From NCBI RefSeq assembly GCF_000455825.1, contig NZ_ATAO01000206.1:186001-250000 (forward strand): 64,000 bases of DNA, read 5' to 3'. The notes under the pieces were generated by a model. It saw only the letters and a program-made list of their open reading frames with translations. It did no database searches and was not told where the DNA came from. Positions 15,774 through 23,420 of the stretch are shown piece after piece (position 1 is the stretch's first letter; every line of letters begins with the position of its first letter). Source of the DNA: Microbacterium maritypicum MF109 (lineage in GTDB: Bacteria > Actinomycetota > Actinomycetes > Actinomycetales > Microbacteriaceae). A program made the position numbers and the translations under genes.

Positions 15774-16576
15774 GCTTCGACCTCGGCCCTGCTCTGCTGT
15801 TCTGCCCCGCCGATCGACCCGAGCGTTTCCAGAAGGCCGCCGAGCGCGCCGATGCGATCATCCTCGACCTCGAGGATGCGGTGCTCCCGGATGCGAAGGA
15901 CGCCGCGCGCAGGAATGTCATCGACGCCGATCTCGACCCCGGCCGCGTCGTCGTGCGCGTGAATGCCGCGGACAGCGACGCCTTCACCGCCGACCTCGCG
16001 ATGCTGGCGAAGACGGACTTCCGCACCGTGATGGTGGCGAAGACGGAGAGCGCGGAGAGCCTCTCAGCGTTCGACGACCGTTACTCGCTGATCGCTCTGT
16101 GCGAGACCGCCCGTGGCGTGCACGCCGCAGACCGCATCGCCGCGCACCCACGGGTCACAGCGATGATGTGGGGGGCCGAGGATCTCGTGGCCTCCCTCGG
16201 TGGCACGTCGTCCCGGAATGCCGATGGGGGCTATCTCGACATCGCCCGCTATGCCCGCGCGCGCATCCTCCTCGAGGCTGGGGCCCGGGGCAAAGCCGCC
16301 ATCGATGCCGTGCACATCGCCCTCGACGACGCCGAGGGCCTCGATCGCGAGGCGCGCGATGCCGCCGCGTCGGGCTTTCGCGCGACGGCATGCATCCATC
16401 CCAACCAGGTGGCGGCGATCCGGGCCGCCTACCGACCGGACGAGAGGACCGTGGCATGGGCGCGTGCGGTCCTCCTCGCCGCGGCGGCAGAGCGCGGTGT
16501 GTTCCGGTTCGAGGGACGGATGATCGACGAACCAGTGCTCCGTCACGCGCGCTCCGTCGTCTCTCGTGCCGGCTAA
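15770..16576 (+). CDS. HpcH/HpaI-family CitE-like acyl-CoA lyase
   Basis: A 268-residue TIM-barrel lyase. It shows LLFCPADRPERFQKA at the start, the Mg-binding acids in IILDLEDAV and in WGAEDLVASLGG, CETARGV, and CIHPNQVAAIRAAY near the C-terminus. This is the stand-alone citrate-lyase-beta-like family that includes M. tuberculosis Rv2498c, a lyase of 3-hydroxyacyl-CoAs such as HMG-CoA and citramalyl-CoA. It completes the carbon chain of leucine breakdown to acetyl-CoA and acetoacetate. ATGA overlap with the hydratase; last gene of the operon, ending at TAA 16574-16576 just before the tandem repeat. Confidence 0.87.
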   Translation: MSFDLGPALLFCPADRPERFQKAAERADAIILDLEDAVLPDAKDAARRNVIDADLDPGRVVVRVNAADSDAFTADLAMLAKTDFRTVMVAKTESAESLSAFDDRYSLIALCETARGVHAADRIAAHPRVTAMMWGAEDLVASLGGTSSRNADGGYLDIARYARARILLEAGARGKAAIDAVHIALDDAEGLDREARDAAASGFRATACIHPNQVAAIRAAYRPDERTVAWARAVLLAAAAERGVFRFEGRMIDEPVLRHARSVVSRAG

Positions 16577-16588
16577 TCGCCGCCTCGG

Positions 16589-16646
16589 CTGATCAGGGCA
16601 GCAGCTAATCAGGGCAGCAGCTGATCAGAGCAGCAGCTGATCAGAG
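16589..16646. repeat. 16-bp tandem repeat, about 3.6 copies, carrying stop codons on both strands
   Basis: Units CTGATCAGGGCAGCAG (16589-16604), CTAATCAGGGCAGCAG (16605-16620), CTGATCAGAGCAGCAG (16621-16636) and a partial CTGATCAGAG (16637-16646). The TGATCA core reads TGA on either strand, and because 16 is not a multiple of 3 the copies put stops in every frame. The stop codon of the convergent phosphatase gene (16643-16641) lies in the fourth unit. The repeat fills the gap between two convergent operons. Confidence 0.9.
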
Positions 16647-17228
16647 GACCGGAGATTCCTCGAGCAGCCGAAGGTATCCGGGAGCTGCCACGAACCGATG
16701 CGCCGAGCCGTTCTGAAGGACCTGGCCGTCCCGGGGGAGGGTTCCGCCGGAGACGTGGTCGATCACGGCCCGGATCACTCCGCCATGGGCGACCACGATG
16801 ACCGACTCCGCGCGAGGAGCGGACCGCCGGCGTGCGTCTCGGGCGATCTCGTGCAGCGCCGCGATGGCCCGTTCGCCGACCTCGTGCAGGGACTCGGCCC
16901 CGGGAACCTCCGCATGCCAATCCCCGTAGGTCCTGATGTAGTCCGGCACGAGCATGCCTTCGCCCTCGCCGAACTCGCGCTCACGGATGTCGGGGACGAC
17001 TCCGGTGATCTCCAGCCCCAGCCGATCCGCGATGATCTCCGCCGTCTCCCTCGCTCTCAGCAGGGGGCTGGTGTAGACGGCATGATGCGTACCGGCAGCG
17101 AGCCTCTCCGCCGCCCACCGCGCGTCGTCGCGCCCCGTCTCGTTCAGCGGGATGTCGGTGGAGCCTTGGATGCGCTTGGCGAGGTTCCAGTCGGTCTGAC
17201 CGTGGCGGACGAGGGTGAGGTGGGTCAC
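16641..17228 (-). CDS. Histidine phosphatase family protein (phosphoglycerate-mutase-like)
   Basis: A 195-residue member of the RHG phosphatase superfamily. The catalytic phosphohistidine is in LVRHGQTDWN (residues 6-15), with ETAEI, the acid-containing REREFGEGEG and the second His in VVAHGGVIRAV. Length fits cofactor-independent-of-glycolysis phosphatases (CobC/GpmB-like) rather than a dPGM. The GTG at 17228 overlaps the stop of the sirtuin gene (GTGA), so the two form an operon. Its C-terminus and stop fall in the 16-bp tandem repeat. The substrate is unknown. Confidence 0.88.
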   Translation of the reverse strand: MTHLTLVRHGQTDWNLAKRIQGSTDIPLNETGRDDARWAAERLAAGTHHAVYTSPLLRARETAEIIADRLGLEITGVVPDIREREFGEGEGMLVPDYIRTYGDWHAEVPGAESLHEVGERAIAALHEIARDARRRSAPRAESVIVVAHGGVIRAVIDHVSGGTLPRDGQVLQNGSAHRFVAAPGYLRLLEESPVL

Positions 17229-18064
17229 GAGAGGAGTTCCTGGAGTGCGGGGAGCACGTCGCTGGTGCCGGCGGCGATGGTGAGGTGCGCCCAGGCATCC
17301 GCGCGCGTCGGCTCACGGTTGACGATGATCAAGGGGATGTTGCGGCGACGGGCGCGCTCGACGAGACGCACGCCGGAGTTGACGACCAGCGAGGAACCCG
17401 CGACGATCAGTGCGGTGCTGGAGCGCAGCAGCGACTCGGCGGCACGGAAGCGGTCCTGGGGAACGTATTCGCCGAAGAAGACCACATCCGGCTTGAGCGT
17501 CCCTGCGCACACCGTGCACACCGGGACGATGAACCCCTCCGTGCTCTCAGGCAGGACGTCGCCGTCGGGAGCGAGCGCGATGTTCTCCGGCACCGTGATC
17601 CAGGGGTTGAGCTCCTCGATCTGCACGGCGACATCGCGGCGGTCGAACACCTGGCCGCACTTGAGGCAGAGCACGCGGCGCATCGTCCCGTGCACCTCGA
17701 TCACGTGCGAGCTCCCGGCTCGCAGATGCAGACCGTCGACGTTCTGCGTGATGACTCCGGATACGGTGCCCCCGGTTTCGAGTTGCGCCAGCGCGATATG
17801 TCCCGGGTTCGGCTCAGCTCGGGCGAACGCGCGCCAACCGAGATGGCTCCCGACCCAGTACCGACGCCGCGCGGCCTCATCGCCCAAGAATGTCTGGATC
17901 GTCATCGGATCGCTGCGGGTCCTGGCGCCTTCACCGCGATAGGCGGGGATACCGGAATCGGTCGAGATACCGGCGCCGGTGAGAAGTGCGATGCGCTTCT
18001 CGCGCAGCAACTCGGCGGCGTGGGCGATGGTGGCCGACAGCTCGGCGGGATTCGACACGCTCAC
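17225..18064 (-). CDS. Sir2-family NAD-dependent protein deacylase
   Basis: A 279-residue sirtuin. The NAD-binding motif is ALLTGAGISTDSGIPAYRG (near residue 26), followed by TQNVDGLHLRAGS, the catalytic His in IEVHGTMRRV and the structural zinc cysteines CLKC and CTVC. KPDVVFFGE and AGSSLVVNSGVRLV complete the Rossmann half. The GTG at 18064 is chosen because AGGAGG lies 4-5 nt upstream; a longer frame to 18178 lacks this. It is cytosolic, removing acyl groups from lysines with NAD, and is co-transcribed with the histidine phosphatase. Confidence 0.9.
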   Translation of the reverse strand: MSVSNPAELSATIAHAAELLREKRIALLTGAGISTDSGIPAYRGEGARTRSDPMTIQTFLGDEAARRRYWVGSHLGWRAFARAEPNPGHIALAQLETGGTVSGVITQNVDGLHLRAGSSHVIEVHGTMRRVLCLKCGQVFDRRDVAVQIEELNPWITVPENIALAPDGDVLPESTEGFIVPVCTVCAGTLKPDVVFFGEYVPQDRFRAAESLLRSSTALIVAGSSLVVNSGVRLVERARRRNIPLIIVNREPTRADAWAHLTIAAGTSDVLPALQELLS

Positions 18065-18170
18065 GGGACCTCCTCGAGCGAGTCTACGGTGCGGGGACGG
18101 ACACGGCGCCCGCCGACGGGGCGTCAGCGCGAGAGACGCCGTGCGAGGCCTGCCCACGGACGATGGCAGA

Positions 18171-18980
18171 GTGGACATCGTGGAACTACTGCCTGTGACC
18201 GATGCCGACGACCCGCGTCTCGACGACTACCGCGGACTCACCGACACCGCGCTTCGTGCCCTGTCTGAGCCGTCGGGTGGTCTCTACATCGCGGAATCGA
18301 CGAAGGTGATCGCCCGCGCGGTGGCGGCTGGACATCGTCCGCGTTCCGTACTGGTCCAGGAGCGCCGGGTGGAGGACATCCGGAGGATCGTCGGCGATCT
18401 CGATGTGCCCGTGTACGTGGTGCCGGACGAGATCGCCGAGACGGTGACCGGCTTCGCGGTGCACAGGGGGACGATCGCCTCGATGCACCGCCCCGAGCTG
18501 CCGTCGGTTCACGACGTGATCCAGGGGGCGACCCTCGTGCTCATCCTCGAGAACATCGGCGACCACACCAACGTCGGAGCGGCCTTCCGTGCGGCTGCCG
18601 GGCTGGGGGCCGACGCGGTGCTGGTGTCGCCAGGGGGCGCCGACCCGCTGTACCGTCGCAGTGTCCGCGTGAGCATGGGGACCGTGTTCCAGGTGCCGTG
18701 GACGCGTATCCCCGACTGGGATTCCGCCATCGCAGACCTTCACGCCGCGGGCTTCGACATCGCCGCCCTCGCGCTGCGTGACGACGCGGTGACGCTCGAC
18801 ACCTACGCCGCCGATCGTCCGGAACGCGTCGCACTCGTCATGGGCTCGGAGGGCGACGGCCTCTCGCGCGAGGCGATGGAGGGTGCAGACACCATCGTCA
18901 CCATCCCGATGTCCGGCGGGGTCGACTCGCTCAACGTGGCATCCGCCGCCGCGGTCGCGCTCTGGTCGATGAAAGCCTGA
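18171..18980 (+). CDS. SpoU-family (SPOUT) RNA 2'-O-ribose methyltransferase
   Basis: About 269 residues. The N-terminal part is an RNA-binding L30e-like domain (LYIAESTKVIARAVAAGH). The C-terminal SPOUT domain shows motif 1 ILENIGDHTNVGAAFRAAAG, motif 2 LVMGSEGDGLS and motif 3 IPMSGGVDSLNVASAAAVAL, which form the trefoil knot that binds S-adenosylmethionine. The RNA target, rRNA or tRNA, cannot be set from sequence. The start is uncertain: GTG 18171, 18180 and 18195 are all in frame, without a clear Shine-Dalgarno. It is divergent from the sirtuin and convergent with the SGNH hydrolase. Confidence 0.88.
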   Translation: MDIVELLPVTDADDPRLDDYRGLTDTALRALSEPSGGLYIAESTKVIARAVAAGHRPRSVLVQERRVEDIRRIVGDLDVPVYVVPDEIAETVTGFAVHRGTIASMHRPELPSVHDVIQGATLVLILENIGDHTNVGAAFRAAAGLGADAVLVSPGGADPLYRRSVRVSMGTVFQVPWTRIPDWDSAIADLHAAGFDIAALALRDDAVTLDTYAADRPERVALVMGSEGDGLSREAMEGADTIVTIPMSGGVDSLNVASAAAVALWSMKA

Positions 18981-18984
18981 CCTC

Positions 18985-19827
18985 TCAGTCCCTCTCCGGA
19001 GGGGTCTGCTCGAATCGGAACACCGGCGAGGGCTCCGGACGCTTCGCCGCGAGGTTGTCTCCGGATGACTGGTGCCGCAACCTCCGGAGCACCCATGGCA
19101 CCAGGTGCTCGCGTGCCCAGCCGAGGTCCTCGGCGCGCGCCTCTCGCCACGTCCGCAGCGGGAACGGCTCGGGCTGCATGGCCTCGAGGTCGTTCGGCAC
19201 GTTCAGCGCGCGCAGCGCCATCCGTGCCACCTCGTGGTGACCGAGGGCGTTGTAGTGCAGGCGGTCGTCGTCGAAGAACCGCATGTCCTGCACGACCTTG
19301 AGCGCCCACTGATCGGCGACGATGCAGTCATGACGCTCGGCGATCGCGCGGACGTTCTCGTTGTAGATCGCGACCTTGCCGCGGAACGCCCGGAAAACCG
19401 GCGTGAAGGCGGTGTCGATCCCGGTGAAGAGGAGCACGGCCGCTCCCGTCGAGGCCAGTCGGGCCACGGCGTCTTCGAGCTGACTCGCGATGGCGTCCGG
19501 ATCGGTCCCGGGGCGGATCACGTCGTTGCCGCCCGCACAGATCGACACCAGATCAGGGTGGAGCGCCACGGCCGGCTCGATCTGATCGGCGACGATCTGT
19601 GCGATGAGTTTTCCGCGGACGGCGAGATTCGCGTAGGCGAAGTCGTCCACCTGCGAGGCGAGCACCTCCGCGACGCGGTCGGCCCAGCCGCGGTGGCTGC
19701 CGGGATGTGCGGGATCCGGGTCGCCGATGCCCTCCGTGAACGAATCGCCGATCGCGACGAAACGACGCCACGGATGTGCGGTCTCGTTCGGAACGTAGGG
19801 GGTCCGAGTCGAATCCTGGTCGGTCAT
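18985..19827 (-). CDS. SGNH/GDSL-family hydrolase (first of two paralogues)
   Basis: A 280-residue esterase-fold protein without a signal peptide. Block I GDSFTEGIGD holds the Ser, block III is CAGGNDVI and block V DDRLHYNALGHHE holds the Asp-His pair. ATG 19827 follows GAAGGAGAG; the much longer in-frame frame upstream is antisense to the helicase and not real. A similar gene lies at 50513-51268, with the same blocks and a matching C-terminal tail (EHLVPWVLRRL here, EFVGPWVRRRV there). The substrate is unknown. Confidence 0.87.
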   Translation of the reverse strand: MTDQDSTRTPYVPNETAHPWRRFVAIGDSFTEGIGDPDPAHPGSHRGWADRVAEVLASQVDDFAYANLAVRGKLIAQIVADQIEPAVALHPDLVSICAGGNDVIRPGTDPDAIASQLEDAVARLASTGAAVLLFTGIDTAFTPVFRAFRGKVAIYNENVRAIAERHDCIVADQWALKVVQDMRFFDDDRLHYNALGHHEVARMALRALNVPNDLEAMQPEPFPLRTWREARAEDLGWAREHLVPWVLRRLRHQSSGDNLAAKRPEPSPVFRFEQTPPERD

Positions 19828-19974
19828 CCCGCTCTCCTTCACGAACATTCTGCCCGGCGGAGGTGACCGCTGCGCAGTGACAGAGCCTACTGCAGGCGCA
19901 CGTCCGGGGGAGGGGCACGCGCGGGAACCGCGGCGAGTGATCCCGTGTCCCCGGCAGCGATTATCGTGGAGTCG

Positions 19975-21717
19975 ATGCTCTCTCCGTCCTTTCCACAGCG
20001 TGCTCCTTGGGGCACCGCGAACAAGCTGCGCGCGTGGCAGCAGGAGGCCCTCGAACAGTACTTCGCCGCGGATCAGCGCGACTTCCTCGTGGCCGCCACC
20101 CCCGGTGCAGGGAAGACCACGTTCGCTCTCACCCTGGCGGTCGAACTCATGCGCATGGGCGAGGTCAACCGCATCATCGTGGTGGCTCCGACCGAGCATC
20201 TCAAGACGCAGTGGGCCGATGCCGCCGCGCGCGTGCACATCCGCCTCGACCCCCGCTTCCGCAACAGCGACTGGGCACCCGCCCGCCACTATCACGGCGC
20301 CGTCGTGACGTACGCGCAGGTCGCGGCGAAGTCCTCCGTGCACCGGCATCTCACGGAAGACGCGAAGACGCTGGTGATCCTCGACGAGGTCCACCACGGC
20401 GGTGATGCACTGAGCTGGGGCGACGCCATCCGCGATGCGTACGGTCCCGCCAAGCGGCGTCTCCTGCTCTCCGGAACCCCGTTCCGCAGCGACACGGCAC
20501 CGATCCCGTTCGTCGAATACCACCCCGACGAATCCGGCGCGCGCATCTCTCGCACCGACTACAACTACGGCTACGGTCGTGCGCTGGCCGACGGCGTCGT
20601 CCGACCTGTCCTGTTCCACATGTATGCGGGCAAGATGCGGTGGCGCACGACGACGGGCGACGAACTCGAGACGCACCTGGGCCAGGACAACACGAAAGAC
20701 GTGACTTCGCAGGCCTGGCGCACCGCGCTCGACCCCGAGGGCGACTGGATGCCGGCCGTGCTGTCGGCCGCAGACCGCCGCCTCACCGAGATCCGCCACC
20801 ACGTCCCCGACGCCGGCGGTCTCGTGCTGGCGACCGATCAGACCGTCGCCCGGGCGTACGCCAAGATCCTGCACAGCATCACGGGCCAGCAGGCCACCGT
20901 CGTGCTCTCCGACGACGCGACCGCATCGGAACGCATCGAGAAGTTCAGCGCGAACGACTCCCGGTGGATGGTGGCCGTGCGCATGGTGTCGGAGGGTGTC
21001 GACGTGCCGCGCCTCGCGGTGGGCGTGTACGCGACCTCCTCGTCGACTCCGCTGTTCTTCGCCCAAGCCATCGGTCGTTTCGTGCGGGCCCGACGCCGCG
21101 GTGAGGCCGCCAGCGTGTTCCTTCCGCAGGTCCCCGTGCTCATGGGGCTCGCGAACGAGATGGACAAGCAGCGTGACCACGCACTCGACCGGCAGTCGAA
21201 GGAGGACGACGGGCTGGAAGACTCCCTGCTCGAGAGCGCGAATCGCGAGGAGGAGACCTCGGACGCGCTGACGCAGGAGTTCAGCTATCAGGCGCTCTCG
21301 TCCGTCGCGCACTTCGATCGCGTGGTGTTCGAAGGTCAGGAGTTCGGACAGCTCGCAGAACCCGGCACACCGGAAGAGGAGGAGTTCATCGGATTCCCCG
21401 GTCTCCTCGAACCGGAACACGTCCACGAACTGCTCATGCAGCGTCAGTCCCGTCAATCGCGTCTGCGTGAAGCGCGAGAAGCCTCGACCGCACCGACCGA
21501 GACGACGACGCTGCCCCCGCCCCTGCATCGCACGCTCAAAGAGCAGCGACAGCTTCTGAACAGTCTCGTCGGACTCTACGCCCGGCAGAAGGGCGAGCCC
21601 CACGGCGCGGTGCATGCCGAGCTCCGACGGATCTGCGGAGGTCCGGCCGTCGCTCAGGCGACGGTGACCCAGCTGCAGTCGCGCATCGAGGTTCTCCGCA
21701 AACGCGTGCGTTCCTGA
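19975..21717 (+). CDS. SF2 DEAD/DEAH-box helicase
   Basis: A 580-residue superfamily-2 ATPase. The Q-like entry LRAWQQEALEQYF is followed by Walker A AATPGAGKTTFA (near residue 43), motif II DEVHHGGD, motif III LLSGTPFRSD and motif VI QAIGRFVRARRRG. About 200 residues of acidic and helical tail follow the helicase core. The layout resembles the type III restriction Res-subunit/XPB-like helicases common in actinobacterial chromosomes. No methylase or nuclease partner is nearby, so I do not call it a restriction enzyme. TATCGT (19962-19967) ends 7 nt before ATG 19975. Confidence 0.85.
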   Translation: MLSPSFPQRAPWGTANKLRAWQQEALEQYFAADQRDFLVAATPGAGKTTFALTLAVELMRMGEVNRIIVVAPTEHLKTQWADAAARVHIRLDPRFRNSDWAPARHYHGAVVTYAQVAAKSSVHRHLTEDAKTLVILDEVHHGGDALSWGDAIRDAYGPAKRRLLLSGTPFRSDTAPIPFVEYHPDESGARISRTDYNYGYGRALADGVVRPVLFHMYAGKMRWRTTTGDELETHLGQDNTKDVTSQAWRTALDPEGDWMPAVLSAADRRLTEIRHHVPDAGGLVLATDQTVARAYAKILHSITGQQATVVLSDDATASERIEKFSANDSRWMVAVRMVSEGVDVPRLAVGVYATSSSTPLFFAQAIGRFVRARRRGEAASVFLPQVPVLMGLANEMDKQRDHALDRQSKEDDGLEDSLLESANREEETSDALTQEFSYQALSSVAHFDRVVFEGQEFGQLAEPGTPEEEEFIGFPGLLEPEHVHELLMQRQSRQSRLREAREASTAPTETTTLPPPLHRTLKEQRQLLNSLVGLYARQKGEPHGAVHAELRRICGGPAVAQATVTQLQSRIEVLRKRVRS

Positions 21718-21811
21718 GGACCACAGGACCGCATGACGTCCGGCCGGTGCTTCGGATCCCCGAAATGCTGTCAATCCGCGCCTGAGCAGGGTTCCTGCGC
21801 GCCTTCAGAGC

Positions 21812-21846
21812 TAGCGTTGAACGGTTGCCCGCGCACCGGGCACCGT
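21812..21846 (+). promoter_or_regulatory. Promoter -10 box and 5' leader hairpin of the VIT1-type transporter gene
   Basis: TAGCGT at 21812-21817 is a good -10 box; transcription would start near 21824. The leader then folds as ACGGTTGCCCG (21821-21831) with CGGGCACCGT (21837-21846), 10 bp with one bulged T, followed by CTTT. The hairpin ends a few nucleotides before the Shine-Dalgarno TGGAGGA and the ATG at 21863. No -35 element is convincing. Confidence 0.4.
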
Positions 21847-21862
21847 CTTTCCTGGAGGATCC

Positions 21863-22960
21863 ATGACAGCCCCCGCCGCAGTCGAACCGACGCCAGCCGA
21901 CCGCCGGCGCTGGGCGCGCTATCTCGTCGAGGAGCGTGCCGAAGGCGCCGTTTATCAGAAGCTCGCTGCACGACGAGAGGGGGAGGAGCGCGACATCCTG
22001 CTGAGTCTCGCTGACGCCGAACGCCGCCATGAGCAGCATTGGCTCGATCTTCTCGGCAGCGAGCCGAAGCGACTTCCCCGCGCCGGAGTGCGTTCGCGAC
22101 TCCTCGGCTGGATGGCCGGTCGTTTCGGGTCCATCTTCGTCCTGGCTCTCGCCCAGAGCGCGGAGGCGCGTTCCCCCTACGATGCGGAGCAGTACGCCAC
22201 CCCCGCGATGCGGGCCGACGAGAAGGTTCACTACGAGGTCGTGCGCGGGCTCGCGGCACGCGGCCGCAGGCGCCTCTCCGGATCCTTCCGTGCAGCCGTC
22301 TTCGGAGCGAACGACGGCCTCGTGAGCAACCTGGCGCTCGTCCTCGGCATCGGCGCGACAGGGGTGAGCTCCGGTTTCGTGCTCTTCAGCGGCATCGCTG
22401 GTCTTCTGGCCGGAGCGCTGTCCATGGGGGCGGGGGAGTTCGTCTCCGTACGATCCCAGCGCGAGCTGCTCGCAGCCACCGAGGCGAACGAAGACGCCCA
22501 TGCGTCGGCCGGCGATCTCGACATCGACGAGAACGAGCTCGCGCTCGTCTACCGCGCACGGGGCATGGAGCAGGAGGAATCGCTGGCGCGCGCCCGGCGC
22601 ATCGTGAGCGCAGCCCAGGCCGGGGCGCGCCGGGCCGCGACCGGTCCGGTCGACATCCAGGGCGGCGACGCACACGAGATCGTCGGCAGCGATTGGACGG
22701 CCGCGATCTCGAGCTTCCTCCTCTTCGCCTCCGGGGCGATCATTCCGGTGCTGCCCTGGATATTCGGCCTGGAGGGAACGACGGCCGTCGTCGTCGCACT
22801 CGTGCTCGTCGGCATCGCGCTCCTGAGCACCGGCGCGATGGTGGGCGTGCTCTCGGGCGGCCCGCCCCTGCGCCGCGCCCTGCGCCAACTCGCCATCGGC
22901 TTCGGCGCAGCCGCCATCACCTACCTGCTGGGCCTTCTCTTCGGAGTCAGCGCGGCGTGA
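21863..22960 (+). CDS. Ferritin-like domain fused to VIT1/CCC1-family metal transporter
   Basis: A 365-residue membrane protein. Residues 20-130 form a rubrerythrin/ferritin-like helical domain with metal-type acids and histidine (VEERAEGAVYQKL, DAERRHEQHW, ADEKVHYEVV). Residues 140-365 are a VIT1/CCC1 transporter domain with FGANDGLVSNLALVLGIG, GLLAGALSMGAGEFVSVRSQ and about five transmembrane helices. Proteins of this kind (MbfA-like) export iron or manganese, the ferritin-like domain sensing or delivering metal. It ends in the hydrophobic YLLGLLFGVSAA. It is transcribed alone from its own promoter with a structured leader. Confidence 0.88.
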   Translation: MTAPAAVEPTPADRRRWARYLVEERAEGAVYQKLAARREGEERDILLSLADAERRHEQHWLDLLGSEPKRLPRAGVRSRLLGWMAGRFGSIFVLALAQSAEARSPYDAEQYATPAMRADEKVHYEVVRGLAARGRRRLSGSFRAAVFGANDGLVSNLALVLGIGATGVSSGFVLFSGIAGLLAGALSMGAGEFVSVRSQRELLAATEANEDAHASAGDLDIDENELALVYRARGMEQEESLARARRIVSAAQAGARRAATGPVDIQGGDAHEIVGSDWTAAISSFLLFASGAIIPVLPWIFGLEGTTAVVVALVLVGIALLSTGAMVGVLSGGPPLRRALRQLAIGFGAAAITYLLGLLFGVSAA

Positions 22961-23156
22961 CCGGCAGCGACTCCTGTTCCTGCGATCGCGTGATCGCCGG
23001 AACAGGATAGCGGCCCTCGACGACGACGGAGGCGGGCTCGTACATCCGCATCACCGGACGGAGTTCTCCCGATGGAGCGGAGCCCGGTAGCTCCGGATCA
23101 AGGCGCGGCGTGTATCTCCGCTCTCCGGTGAGCTGTTCCCCGCGTCGTCGACGCAC
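22947..23156 (-). CDS. Possible small protein, function unknown
   Basis: An open frame on the minus strand from GTG 23156 would give 69 residues, ending AITRSQEQESLPVTPR. The last 34 codons (from ATG 23051, MRMYEPASVVVEGRYPVP) have coding-like G/C third positions and GGGAGAA upstream; the first half is less convincing. It overlaps the end of the VIT1-type gene by 14 bp. No domain is recognisable. This is otherwise a 265-bp gap with nothing but the terminator and tRNA, so the call is weak. Confidence 0.3.
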   Translation of the reverse strand: MRRRRGEQLTGERRYTPRLDPELPGSAPSGELRPVMRMYEPASVVVEGRYPVPAITRSQEQESLPVTPR

Positions 23157-23183
23157 ACGACGTCGGTCGTCCACACGACAACA

Positions 23184-23219
23184 AAGAAGGCCCCGGATCC
23201 AGGGATCCGGGGCCTTCTT
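23184..23219 (-). terminator. Intrinsic terminator downstream of tRNA-Leu(GAG)
   Basis: AAGAAGGCCCCGGATC (23184-23199) pairs perfectly over 16 bp with GATCCGGGGCCTTCTT (23204-23219) around a 4-nt loop. On the minus strand it follows the 3' end of the tRNA gene by only 8 nt and is followed by TTTGTTGT. The A/T-rich outer stem makes it work in either direction, so it could also stop transcripts from the VIT1-type gene. Confidence 0.85.
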
Positions 23220-23226
23220 CTTCCTG

Positions 23227-23309
23227 TGCGCGGAGGGGGACTTGAACCCCCACGCCCTTACGGGCACTACGACCTCAACGTAGCGCGTCTACCATTCCGC
23301 CACCCGCGC
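23227..23309 (-). tRNA. tRNA-Leu(GAG)
   Basis: On the minus strand the acceptor stem GCGCGGG pairs with TCCGCGC (one G-U), the anticodon arm is CTACG-TTGAGGT-CGTAG with anticodon GAG, and there is a long type-II variable arm (TGCCCGTAAGGGCG). The T arm is GGGGG-TTCAAGT-CCCCC. The discriminator is A (23227) and CCA is not encoded. TAATGT (minus strand, 23348-23343) about 33 nt upstream is a likely -10 box. Confidence 0.93.
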
Positions 23310-23420
23310 AGGTGTTGGATGATCGTTGCCGACCGAAGAATGACATTACCACGTCCCCAGCGGCCTCTCGAACCGAGGCGCACGCCCGGGCGTGGCGCGC
23401 GCTTTCGATAGCCTGGACCC

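Noticed and set aside
16589..16646. CRISPR-like or mobile-element repeat
   Set aside because: Units are contiguous with no spacers, only 16 bp long, and no cas or transposase gene is near.
19975..21717. Restriction or phage-defence helicase
   Set aside because: No methylase, nuclease or other defence gene is adjacent; neighbours are ordinary core genes.
19828..21774. N-terminal extension of the SGNH hydrolase frame to 929 residues
   Set aside because: The extension is antisense to the SF2 helicase; the true start is ATG 19827 with a strong ribosome-binding site.
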